A DNA stretch of 5,912 nucleotides. Origin: JAFGED01 sp964551295. Lineage in GTDB: Bacteria; Chloroflexota; Anaerolineae; B4-G1. Position 1 is the first letter of the stretch. The number at the start of each line of letters is the position of its first letter. The translations under genes were made by a program, and so were the position numbers. Under the pieces are notes generated by a model. That model was not told the origin of the DNA. It saw nothing but the letters and a program-made list of their open reading frames with translations, and ran no database searches. The DNA lies in contig CAZKDJ010000238.1 in assembly GCA_964551295.1 (NCBI GenBank), forward strand, positions 1 to 5,912. The letters run 5' to 3'. This document shows positions 1 through 5,608 of the stretch, piece by piece.

Positions 1-2
1 TC

Positions 3-1787
3 TCCGTGCTCGGCACGCCCACCGCCGCCCCACCCGCCTGGCTGACGCACGCCCATCCCGAAACACTGGCCGTGGACGAGCACGGGCGCCGCGCCCAGCA
101 CGGCAACCGCTGCCACTACTGCGTCAACTCGCCCGCGTACCACGACGCCACGCGCCGCATCGTCGCCGCGCTGGCCGAGCACTGCGGCCCTAATCCCCAC
201 GTCATCGGCTGGCAGATCGACAACGAGTTCAACCGTGCCTGCTATTGCGACCAATGCCGCGCGCGCTTCCAGGCCTACCTGGCCGAGCGCTTCGGCTCGC
301 TCGACACGCTCAACGCGCACTGGTCCACCGCCTACTGGAGCCAGACCTACACGGCCTGGGAGCAGATCCCCATTCCTATCGGCTACCACAATCCAGGGTT
401 GATGCTGGCGTTCAGGCAGTTCGTCACCGCCAGCTACCGCCGGTTTCAAAAGCTGCAAATCGACGTCCTGCGCCCACACCTGCAGCCCGGCGTGTGGATC
501 ACGCACAACTTTATGAAGTGGTTCGGCGGATTCGATCACTACGAGCTGGCCGGGGATCTCGACCTGGCTTCGTGGGATTGGTACGTGGGCGTGGGTCACC
601 ACGACTACCTGCGCAGCGGCGCGGCCCACGACCTGGTGCGGGGATACAAGCGGCGCAGCTTTTGGCTGATGGAGACACAACCGGGCCGCGTCAACTGGAA
701 ATCCATCAACGTTGGGCTGAACCGGGGCGAGATGCGGACGATGGCCTGGCACGCGATCGGTCACGGGGCAGATGCGGTGCTCTATTGGCAGTGGCGCTCG
801 GCATTGAACGGGCAGGAGCAGTACCACGGCTCGTTGCTCGACCAGTCGGGCCAGCCCTTCCCGATCTATGAAGAGGCCCAGCAGTTGGGCCGCGATCTGG
901 AAAACGCTGCCCCCATCCTGGCCGGATCGACGCCCGCTCCCGCCGAGGTGGCCATCCTCAACGACTATGATAGCCGCTGGGCCATCGAGTGGCAGCGCCA
1001 TCACCAGGATTTCGATTACGTGGAGCACCTGCTCCACTATTACCGCACGCTCGCCGTGCGCAACATGCCGGTCGACATCATCTCCACCGACGCGCCCCTG
1101 GAAAAGTACCGGCTGGTCATCGCCCCGGCGCTGCACGTCGTGGACGACGATCTCGTCGAGCGGCTCAAGGCGTTCGTCGCCCGGAGCCGGCGGCTTATCC
1201 TCACCCTGCGCAGCGGGGTGAAGGACGATTACAACGCCCTGTTGCCGGCGCGCCAGCCGGGACCGCTGGCCGAGATCGCGGGCGTCGAGGTGGAGGACTA
1301 TTACGCACTTCAGTATCCAATCCCCGTGAAAGGCAACTGGTTTACGGGCACGGCGCGAATTTGGGCCGAGCGGCTCAAACCGCTGGGCAACATCACGACC
1401 CCCATCGCCCGCTATGGCCCGTCCAACGGCTGGCTCAACGACCGGTTCGCCATCACCGTAAACATGCACAGACAAGGGCTGGTGTATTACGTCGGCGCGT
1501 ACCTGGACGATAGGGCGCAGCAGATATTTATGGATCACGTCACTGGGCAGACGCGCATCAAGTCCGTGATGTTGACACCACCGGGAGTCGAGGCCTGCAA
1601 GCGCGTGAGCGCCGAGGGCGAGGACATTATCATCGTGATCAACCACACGACGGAGGAGCGGGACGTGACCCTGCCGTGGGCCGCGCACGAGCATGTGATG
1701 GGACTATCGCTGGCTGGAGAGGTGAGAATGGCCCCTTACGGCATCCTGGTACTGACCCAAGAAGCGGAGGAAGAAACAGACGAGTAG
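3..1787 (+). CDS. GH42 beta-galactosidase, 5'-truncated by window edge
   Basis: This is most likely a glycoside hydrolase family 42 beta-galactosidase, which hydrolyses terminal beta-D-galactosides by a retaining mechanism. The frame is open to the window edge. The first residues (VLGTPTAAPPAWL) match an internal GH42 segment, so the GTG at 6 is not the real start and the N-terminal part of the TIM barrel is missing. Numbering from position 6, WQIDNEF holds the probable acid/base Glu74 and LMETQPG the probable nucleophile Glu223. Cys79, Cys81 and Cys84 just after the acid/base, with Cys36/Cys39 before it, resemble the structural zinc site known in Thermus GH42 enzymes. From about residue 310 (PAEVAILNDYDSRWAIEWQ) comes the GH42 trimerisation domain, followed by a small C-terminal beta domain ending near residue 585. 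I see no signal peptide, but the N-terminus is absent. The neighbouring lipoprotein suggests a polysaccharide-use locus. The family is well supported; the exact substrate is not. Confidence 0.93.
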   Translation, partial: SVLGTPTAAPPAWLTHAHPETLAVDEHGRRAQHGNRCHYCVNSPAYHDATRRIVAALAEHCGPNPHVIGWQIDNEFNRACYCDQCRARFQAYLAERFGSLDTLNAHWSTAYWSQTYTAWEQIPIPIGYHNPGLMLAFRQFVTASYRRFQKLQIDVLRPHLQPGVWITHNFMKWFGGFDHYELAGDLDLASWDWYVGVGHHDYLRSGAAHDLVRGYKRRSFWLMETQPGRVNWKSINVGLNRGEMRTMAWHAIGHGADAVLYWQWRSALNGQEQYHGSLLDQSGQPFPIYEEAQQLGRDLENAAPILAGSTPAPAEVAILNDYDSRWAIEWQRHHQDFDYVEHLLHYYRTLAVRNMPVDIISTDAPLEKYRLVIAPALHVVDDDLVERLKAFVARSRRLILTLRSGVKDDYNALLPARQPGPLAEIAGVEVEDYYALQYPIPVKGNWFTGTARIWAERLKPLGNITTPIARYGPSNGWLNDRFAITVNMHRQGLVYYVGAYLDDRAQQIFMDHVTGQTRIKSVMLTPPGVEACKRVSAEGEDIIIVINHTTEERDVTLPWAAHEHVMGLSLAGEVRMAPYGILVLTQEAEEETDE

Positions 1788-1790
1788 GCG

Positions 1791-3386
1791 CTACGGCCCC
1801 ATCTGCGCGATGATGGAACCGCCCTCAAGCACCTGCACCCCCCAACCCCCCTCTCCTGCCCCCCCCGCAAGCGAGGAGGAAGAAAAGGGTTTCCCCGGTG
1901 CAATGGTCACGTCCCAGCGCTGCACCTCGGCCCCGCCCCGCCGCAGCACGACCGTCCCATCCAGCGGGCGCGTCGTCGCCACTGCTACCTCGGCGCTATC
2001 GCCCGAGGGAAGCAACCGGATGGCGGCGTCGGCGTTGGCCCAGTTGTAGCCGCCGATGCCGCTCACCGGGTACCAACGCTCCGTCCAACTGACGCTCGCC
2101 CCCGGCTCCAAAGTCCAATAATCCCAGAAAGTGGGCGTGCGCCCGCCCCACAGCTCGAAATAGCGGCTGCCGTCGTCGGTCCACAGGTCGGAGGGCAGGT
2201 CGCCCATGCAGAATATCTTGACCCCCGTGGCAGACGCCGGAGGAAAGACGCGCACGACGCCCTGGTCGGCGCTCGGGTCGTAGGCGCCGACAAAGCCCGC
2301 CCGCGCCGGATCCGCAAACACCCCCAGGTACTTGTTCCACTCGCCGTAGCGGCTGAAATCCCGCCCGCCGTGCACCGGCCAGGCCATCTGGGCGCCGGGG
2401 CCGGGCAACCCGCCATCTCCGGTGGAGTGAACGGTGACGGCGTTATCGGGTAGGATAAAGGTCAGGTCGGGCGCGGGCGCGTTGCCCTCGGACACGGTCA
2501 GCATGGCATTGCCCCAGAACTGGTACGGCTGCGATTCGTCGGTGGGGTTGACGATGCGCGGCGTGACGCTGAAGGTACTGCGCCCGGCATCCAACTGGAT
2601 CGTCACCTCGACCGCCATCCCGGTGCGGTCGTCGGTATCCCACACGCGTACGCCGTTCCACAGCAATTGGTACTCCCAGGGGCGGTACTCGTTCAACCCG
2701 TGCTCGTCGGTCGGGAACGCCCACTCCATCCCGCCGGTGGCCAGCCACCAGCGGCGATAGCCCCAGCGGGTGGGCTTTACAACAGGGTTGGCGTAGAAAA
2801 GCTGCCGCCCGGTGACGAGATCCGTCCAGCGCAGAATGCGCCCGCCCAGCTCGGGCACGACGACCAACTGCACGTACACGTTCTGGATGTAGACGGCGCG
2901 ATAGACTTGAGGCATTGGGGGTGTGACGGCGTCAAAGTCAAGGCGCGGGTAGGGGTAGATGACGTCGTCGGGGTCGGTGGACACCAGCGCGTCCTGCCAG
3001 CCGTAGGTGTCGAGCGTGATGTTCTGCTCCCACACAGCGACGGCGGGCGGCGAGGTAGGAGCGGGAGTAAAGGTCGGTTCCGGTGTAGCGGTGGGAGCCT
3101 CGGTCGGTGAGATAGTTGGTTTCATAGTTGGTTGGCTGGTTGGTTTGTTGGTTGGATGGATGGTTGATCTGGTAGTTGGTTTGATTGTTGGCTGGTTTGT
3201 CGGCGGATCGGTCGGCACGGCGGAGAAGGCCGACTCGGCTTCGGCAGTGATGGCGGGAACAGGCGTGGGAGTGGGCATAGTACAGCTACATGCGACGACC
3301 AGCCAAAACAGCACCCAGGTCAAAAATAAAGAGAGCGCGACTCGTCCTTGTCTGCAATTCACTACGTCACCTCGTCCAGAGACCAT
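1791..3386 (-). CDS. Lipoprotein with Pro/Thr linker and DUF5107-like domain
   Basis: This is a probable surface lipoprotein of 531 residues. A hydrophobic signal segment (about residues 17-32) ends in LVVAC, giving Cys33 as the likely lipidated residue. Residues about 38-114 are a Pro/Thr-rich linker containing eight PTxx units (62-93). From about residue 119 a globular region resembles the DUF5107 / galactose-mutarotase-like beta-sandwich family often found beside glycosidases. Its hallmarks are VVVPELGGRILRWTD (175-189), LFYANPVVKP (196-205) and the GGMEWAFP stretch ending at 225. A role in carbohydrate binding or processing is an inference from the family and the GH42 neighbour. The ATG at 3386 has no clear ribosome binding site. 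A GTG at 3362 (residue 9) has GAGGTGA about 4 nt upstream and keeps the signal peptide, so it may be the true start. The C-terminus has a Ser/Gly-rich low-complexity patch (PFSSSSLAGGAGEGG) encoded by C-runs. Confidence 0.82.
   Translation of the reverse strand: MVSGRGDVVNCRQGRVALSLFLTWVLFWLVVACSCTMPTPTPVPAITAEAESAFSAVPTDPPTNQPTIKPTTRSTIHPTNKPTSQPTMKPTISPTEAPTATPEPTFTPAPTSPPAVAVWEQNITLDTYGWQDALVSTDPDDVIYPYPRLDFDAVTPPMPQVYRAVYIQNVYVQLVVVPELGGRILRWTDLVTGRQLFYANPVVKPTRWGYRRWWLATGGMEWAFPTDEHGLNEYRPWEYQLLWNGVRVWDTDDRTGMAVEVTIQLDAGRSTFSVTPRIVNPTDESQPYQFWGNAMLTVSEGNAPAPDLTFILPDNAVTVHSTGDGGLPGPGAQMAWPVHGGRDFSRYGEWNKYLGVFADPARAGFVGAYDPSADQGVVRVFPPASATGVKIFCMGDLPSDLWTDDGSRYFELWGGRTPTFWDYWTLEPGASVSWTERWYPVSGIGGYNWANADAAIRLLPSGDSAEVAVATTRPLDGTVVLRRGGAEVQRWDVTIAPGKPFSSSSLAGGAGEGGWGVQVLEGGSIIAQMGP
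3108..3203 (-). repeat. Eight 12-bp tandem units encoding PTxx linker
   Basis: Eight consecutive in-frame 12-bp units in the lipoprotein encode PTNQ, PTIK, PTTR, STIH, PTNK, PTSQ, PTMK and PTIS. Looser PT-rich units (PTEA, PTAT, PEPT) continue beyond. Units start with CCA-AC rather than the GC-rich Pro/Thr codons used elsewhere in the gene, so the tract is AT-richer and recently expanded in appearance. The plus strand reads as closely spaced GG pairs (GGTTGGCTGGTTGG type). The tract forms the flexible spacer between the lipid anchor and the globular domain. Confidence 0.85.
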
Positions 3387-3431
3387 TTGCTATATAGACG
3401 AACAGGGATGCAAGATGTTACACTTCACGAA

Positions 3432-3460
3432 ACCATAACACCGATCCGCCGCCCCGTCAA
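3432..3460 (-). promoter_or_regulatory. Putative sigma-70-type promoter for the lipoprotein
   Basis: Read on the minus strand, TTGACG (3460-3455) is followed after exactly 17 nt by TATGGT (3437-3432). The -35 matches consensus at five of six positions and the -10 at four of six. Transcription would start near 3425, about 39 nt before the ATG at 3386 or 63 nt before the alternative GTG at 3362. This is a pattern match only. No operator was recognised around it. Confidence 0.45.
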
Positions 3461-3567
3461 GTCGCTTTTTGTACAAGTCCACGAGGCGAGATACGCACCC
3501 GCAGTAGGGGCGAGGCATTCCCGAGAGCGACGTATTCTAGCAGGGGCTGAACGCGGGCACAGAGGGG

Positions 3568-3915
3568 ATGGCCTTCAAGTGCTTTACCGTCAATGTCTCC
3601 AACGACGCCGACGAGGCCTTCCTCTTCTCAGAGACGGGGCTGGCGCTGACCAAGTCGGTCGCCACGCACAACCGCAACGTGCCGGTGCAAGATTTCTACA
3701 TGGGGCTCGACTTTAGCGCCATCCTCACGCGTGCCCGACTGGCCGAGGGCTCCTACCTGGCCGTGCAGATCCCCGAGTCGCTGCAAACGGTCTGGGACTG
3801 GAGCGAGTGGATCTACAACTCCAACACCGGCCAGGTGGTCAAGCGGGAGGATCCCAACCAGCTCATCCCGTACAACTATCTCGTCTTTAGCATCAGCCGC
3901 TACGAGGGAGAATAA
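3568..3915 (+). CDS. Hypothetical 115-residue protein
   Basis: I do not recognise this protein. It begins MAFKCFTVNVSND, is rich in aromatic and beta-forming residues (DFYMGLDF, TVWDWSEWIYN, YNYLVFSIS) and has no signal peptide, membrane span or obvious catalytic motif, so a small soluble beta-rich domain is the most one can say. Codon third positions are strongly G/C, as in the certain genes of the window, which supports it being real. The upstream in-frame stop is at 3538. The ATG at 3568 is preceded directly by GAGGGG with almost no spacing, which is poor for a ribosome binding site, so the true start is uncertain. The stop codon is followed 1 nt later by the terminator hairpin. It stands alone on the plus strand with no partner gene. 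Confidence 0.6.
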   Translation: MAFKCFTVNVSNDADEAFLFSETGLALTKSVATHNRNVPVQDFYMGLDFSAILTRARLAEGSYLAVQIPESLQTVWDWSEWIYNSNTGQVVKREDPNQLIPYNYLVFSISRYEGE

Positions 3916-3916
3916 A

Positions 3917-3943
3917 AGACCTCGGAGGTTGCCTCCGAGGTCT
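3917..3943 (-). terminator. Rho-independent terminator, 12-bp perfect stem
   Basis: The core arm GACCTCGGAGG (3918-3928) and its exact complement (3932-3942) enclose a TTG loop. A3917-T3943 adds one more pair. On the minus strand the stem runs into TTTTATT, a usable U-tract, so it best ends the purH-to-yhaM transcript. On the plus strand the downstream T-run is weak, but the hairpin sits directly after the stop of the 115-residue gene and may serve both directions. Confidence 0.8.
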
Positions 3944-4101
3944 CACATACTTTGCTTCTCCTCGCGCCCGGCGGCCAGGATGACCGCCAGGGACTTACCT
4001 CACGTGCGGTCGCGGAAAGGCTCCAGTTGCTTGTGGCGCACCAGAAAAAAGCCCAGCACGCGGTCGCCAAGGTGCAGAGCGTGAATGGATTGTTCCTTCA
4101 T
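3943..4101 (-). pseudogene. N-terminal remnant of YhaM-like OB-fold/HD exoribonuclease
   Basis: The ATG at 4101 has a good ribosome binding site (GGGGAG at 4115-4110, 8 nt spacing) and lies 16 nt after the HEPN stop. The first 33 codons include HLGDRVLGFFLVRHKQLEPF, which resembles the OB-fold start of YhaM-type 3'-5' exoribonucleases (OB fold plus HD domain, usually over 300 residues). Codon 34 is TGA where family members as I recall them often have Arg; a CGA-to-TGA change would explain it. Reading on in the same frame gives GKSLAVILAAGREEKQSM, which still resembles the next OB strands, before a second TGA inside the terminator stem. No HD domain follows. It is most likely a decayed or internally deleted gene that kept its translation start and terminator. 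A functional 33-residue peptide cannot be ruled out. Confidence 0.6.
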
Positions 4102-4117
4102 CGCACATACTCCCCAA

Positions 4118-4504
4118 TTATGTCGCTTCGAACGCTGCAACAATGATTTTTCTCATTGCCCTGATGAAATCCGTCAAAAACTGCGTAAAGCCCTCAATAT
4201 CCCTAAACTCGACCCTGCTGTTTTGCCAGTCCGAGGAAAAGGAAACATAGTCGCTGGATTCATCAAATCGGATATTCGGAGAACATCCACCTGTGGTAAA
4301 GTCCGGCAAGTGAGCCAATGCATTCCTCATTGTCCTAATCACCTGTCCGATGCTAGGATTGTCAATTGTATTCCCGGCCGAGACATAGGTGATTCTATGA
4401 TTCGGTCGGAGCGCAAATCCGGCGGTGCGCAGCGTATCGATGCTTGCGTTGGCATAGCAAAAGGGCATCGTAAGAAGCGGTAATGTGATGTTGAGCCCTA
4501 TCAA
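4118..4504 (-). CDS. HEPN-family nuclease, C-terminal part (frameshifted)
   Basis: This is the second part of a HEPN-domain protein, probably of the pEK499_p136-like group. It carries RNALAH (R60-H65 of this frame), the RX4H motif of HEPN ribonucleases, preceded by ALRPNHRITYVSAGNT and followed by an acidic, aromatic C-terminus ending AMRKIIVAAFEAT. The only available start is TTG at 4504, overlapping the TGA of the preceding frame as TTGA. The residues from this start (IGLNITLPLLTMPF) look like the middle of a helix rather than an N-terminus. The simplest reading is a single gene with a 1-nt frameshift near 4503. True translational coupling of two subunits is a less likely alternative. Base composition is visibly more AT-rich than in purH or the lipoprotein, suggesting a horizontally acquired gene. 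HEPN proteins often act as RNases in toxin-antitoxin or antiviral systems; activity here is doubtful if the frame is broken. Confidence 0.6.
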   Translation of the reverse strand: MIGLNITLPLLTMPFCYANASIDTLRTAGFALRPNHRITYVSAGNTIDNPSIGQVIRTMRNALAHLPDFTTGGCSPNIRFDESSDYVSFSSDWQNSRVEFRDIEGFTQFLTDFIRAMRKIIVAAFEAT

Positions 4505-4704
4505 GCGAGCTTGAATTCCCCTATCTGGATCGACGCTTGGATACTCCTGCTTGAAAACTCCCGGTAGACGTTCAAGACCTCATCGTCACCAGCTTGACGG
4601 CGTTCTTCAAGAAACTGGAGTAGCTGAAACACCAGCACTAAACTCATAGCGCCTTGGGCTAGATCTGATGTGTTCAAACCACCCTCCCACATGCCATTTG
4701 ACAA
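4501..4704 (-). CDS. HEPN-family nuclease, N-terminal part (frameshifted)
   Basis: This 67-residue frame starts at TTG 4704 (MSNGMWEGGLNTSDLAQGAM), with an alternative ATG at 4692. The frame is open back to a TAA at 4731-4729. It is helical, with LVLVFQLLQFLEERR typical of a first HEPN helix. It ends EFKLA followed by TGA and then TAG. One extra base near the junction would join it to the next frame as EFKLA-x-LIGLNITLP, giving a protein of about 195 residues, a size I would expect for this HEPN group. No ribosome binding site is visible ahead of either start, so the original 5' end may also be lost. The upstream 59 bp are repeat-like and contain no gene. Identification rests on the adjoining RX4H-bearing frame. 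Confidence 0.5.
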   Translation of the reverse strand: MSNGMWEGGLNTSDLAQGAMSLVLVFQLLQFLEERRQAGDDEVLNVYREFSSRSIQASIQIGEFKLA

Positions 4705-4735
4705 CGTCAGTACAGGCCCAACTGCCGATTAACCA

Positions 4736-4758
4736 CCAACCGCCGACAGCCAACCGCC
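4736..4758. repeat. Two copies of CCAACCGCC, 14-bp period
   Basis: CCAACCGCC occurs at 4736-4744 and again at 4750-4758, within a CCAAC/CCGCC-rich stretch that fills the short gap between the purH-end copy and the HEPN gene. It may be a remnant of a larger low-complexity spacer or mark the edge of an insertion. No promoter or terminator was recognised in this gap. Confidence 0.5.
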
Positions 4759-4763
4759 ACCCT

Positions 4764-4824
4764 CTAATGGTGGAACAACCGCACCCCCGAGAACGCCATC
4801 ACCATCCCGTACTCGTCGCAGGCC
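4764..4824. repeat. Direct repeat, left copy (purH 3' end, att-like)
   Basis: These 61 bp match 5548-5608 in the same orientation at 57 of 61 positions without gaps, starting exactly at the purH stop codon. The two copies lie 784 bp apart and bracket mntA-hepT. All four differences are transitions. The layout resembles attachment sites of elements that integrate into the 3' end of a gene and restore it. Confidence 0.85.
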
Positions 4825-4844
4825 TCGACGGTGTCTCGGTCCAT
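4764..4844 (-). pseudogene. Displaced 3' end of purH (last 20 codons)
   Basis: The minus strand from 4823 to 4764 encodes ACDEYGMVMAFSGVRLFHH and a TAG stop. This is the C-terminus of AICAR formyltransferase and matches the intact purH end in this window except for Met in place of Ile. Upstream of it the similarity stops abruptly at about codon 20. An ATG at 4844 starts an open frame of 26 codons (MDRDTVE, then the purH tail). That ATG lies one base after the hepT stop, with GGTGAG just before it, so a short peptide could be made by coupling. It is best read as the gene end displaced or left over when the mntA-hepT unit was inserted. Confidence 0.75.
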
Positions 4845-4845
4845 C

Positions 4846-5199
4846 CTACTCACCAACCTGCTCATCTTTCAAGATCTCTTGTATCCGCGAGGCGACTTTC
4901 GGCAGTTCGTCGCTGGCAATCTGCCACACGATGTCCAGGTTGACGCCAAAGTAACGGTGTATCAGCCTATCCCTGACCCCCGCCATTTCCCTCCAGGGAA
5001 CATCATCATCATATCTGACTCGCAATTCCTGGGATAGATTTTTTGTCGCTTCGATGATCTCCAGATTACGAATCACGGCATCCTGCGTTCTGATATCTGT
5101 CAGGAACGCCTTATACGTCATCGCGGCAGTATAAGCCCCAATCCGGCGCACGGCCTCTTGAATGTCACTCAGGAAATCGCTATCCGCCCGCTCAGACAT
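4846..5199 (-). CDS. hepT: HepT-like HEPN toxin (DUF86)
   Basis: This is the toxin of a HepT-MntA type toxin-antitoxin pair, a HEPN-fold ribonuclease of 117 residues, the usual size. The catalytic motif RX4HXY is complete: Arg76, His81 and Tyr83 in VRDRLIHRYFGVN. In characterised systems MntA inactivates HepT by attaching AMP groups to the tyrosine of this motif. The rest is alpha-helical, with typical family phrases IRNLEIIEATKNLS (43-56) and PWREMAGVRDRLIH (68-81). The ATG at 5199 has a good site, AGGAGAG at 5214-5208, with an 8-nt spacer. It overlaps the mntA stop by 8 nt (ATGTCTGA), so the two are translationally coupled with the antitoxin first. All key residues are present and the gene appears intact. 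Confidence 0.93.
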   Translation of the reverse strand: MSERADSDFLSDIQEAVRRIGAYTAAMTYKAFLTDIRTQDAVIRNLEIIEATKNLSQELRVRYDDDVPWREMAGVRDRLIHRYFGVNLDIVWQIASDELPKVASRIQEILKDEQVGE

Positions 5200-5494
5200 A
5201 TACCACGCTCTCCTGTATGCTCTCGGCGATCCGATCCACCCTGATGTCCCGGATACCGGTAGGAGTCAGCACGTCGACGCTCTTGCCCAACAGACTTTCC
5301 AGGTACTCGGCAAACGCGACGAACCGGAGACCTATCGGCCGCTCGAACTCGACGACGATGTCAACGTCGCTGGCCTCAGTGGGCGAACCTTTGGCATAAG
5401 ACCCAAACACGCCGATGCGTTTTACCCCGTACTCGGAGGCAAGGTAAGGGTATTTCTCCCGGAGAATCTCGGTGATTTTTTCCTTCGTCAACAT
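5192..5494 (-). CDS. mntA: MntA-like nucleotidyltransferase antitoxin
   Basis: This is a minimal nucleotidyltransferase of 100 residues, the antitoxin partner of HepT. It carries the polymerase-beta-type motif GSX10DXD: Gly31-Ser32 in VFGSYAKGS, with Asp43 and Asp45 in SDVDIVVEF, and a likely third carboxylate at Asp74 (KSVDVLTP). In characterised pairs it transfers AMP from ATP to the HepT tyrosine, blocking RNase activity. Start choice: AAAGGAG lies 3 nt before an ATG at 5497 and 6 nt before a second ATG at 5494, and the second spacing is more usual. The frame also opens further upstream to a GTG at 5518, but the ribosome binding site sits inside that extension. Its 3' end overlaps hepT. 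It lies about 50 nt after the purH stop with no terminator between, so it could be read from the purH promoter. Confidence 0.92.
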   Translation of the reverse strand: MLTKEKITEILREKYPYLASEYGVKRIGVFGSYAKGSPTEASDVDIVVEFERPIGLRFVAFAEYLESLLGKSVDVLTPTGIRDIRVDRIAESIQESVVYV

Positions 5495-5547
5495 CATCGG
5501 CTCCTTTCGTCCACGCACGCTGGCGATGGCTGATCACTTGCCAGTCG

Positions 5548-5608
5548 CTAGTGATGGAACAGCCGCACCCCCGAGAACGCCATCACTATCCCGTACTCGT
5601 CGCAGGCC
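5548..5608. repeat. Direct repeat, right copy (intact purH 3' end)
   Basis: This copy lies inside the complete purH frame and begins at its stop codon. It matches 4764-4824 at 57 of 61 positions. Beyond 5608 the two copies show no convincing ungapped similarity. On the stop-codon side the similarity also ends sharply, which places one boundary of the event exactly at the end of the gene. Confidence 0.85.

Noticed and set aside
245..1513. Several Arg/Pro/Ala-rich plus-strand frames within the GH42 gene.
   Set aside because: They are shadow frames of a GC-rich gene with no family features; the GH42 frame has clear catalytic motifs.
3108..3203. Regular repeats considered as a CRISPR array.
   Set aside because: Units are 12 bp, contiguous and in frame with a Pro/Thr linker, with no spacers.
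3007..3438. A plus-strand frame with GWLVGLLVGWMVDLVVGLIVGW-like membrane repeats.
   Set aside because: It is the antisense of the lipoprotein PTxx repeat; the apparent membrane protein is a by-product of the GGTTGG repeat.
3500..3540. GTAGGGGCGAGGCATTCCCGAG looked like one arm of a dispersed palindromic repeat.
   Set aside because: The second arm is missing here, and no second copy exists in the window to support it.
3946..3999. AVILAAGRE after the in-frame TGA resembles the start of a sugar-nucleotidyltransferase (AVILAAGxGTR).
   Set aside because: The following residues (EKQSM, stop) lack the rest of the motif, and the segment fits the OB-fold continuation of the YhaM-like frame better.
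5519..5547. CTGGC and GCCAG in the purH-mntA gap considered as a terminator or operator.
   Set aside because: The stem is only 5 bp with a long loop and no T-tract.
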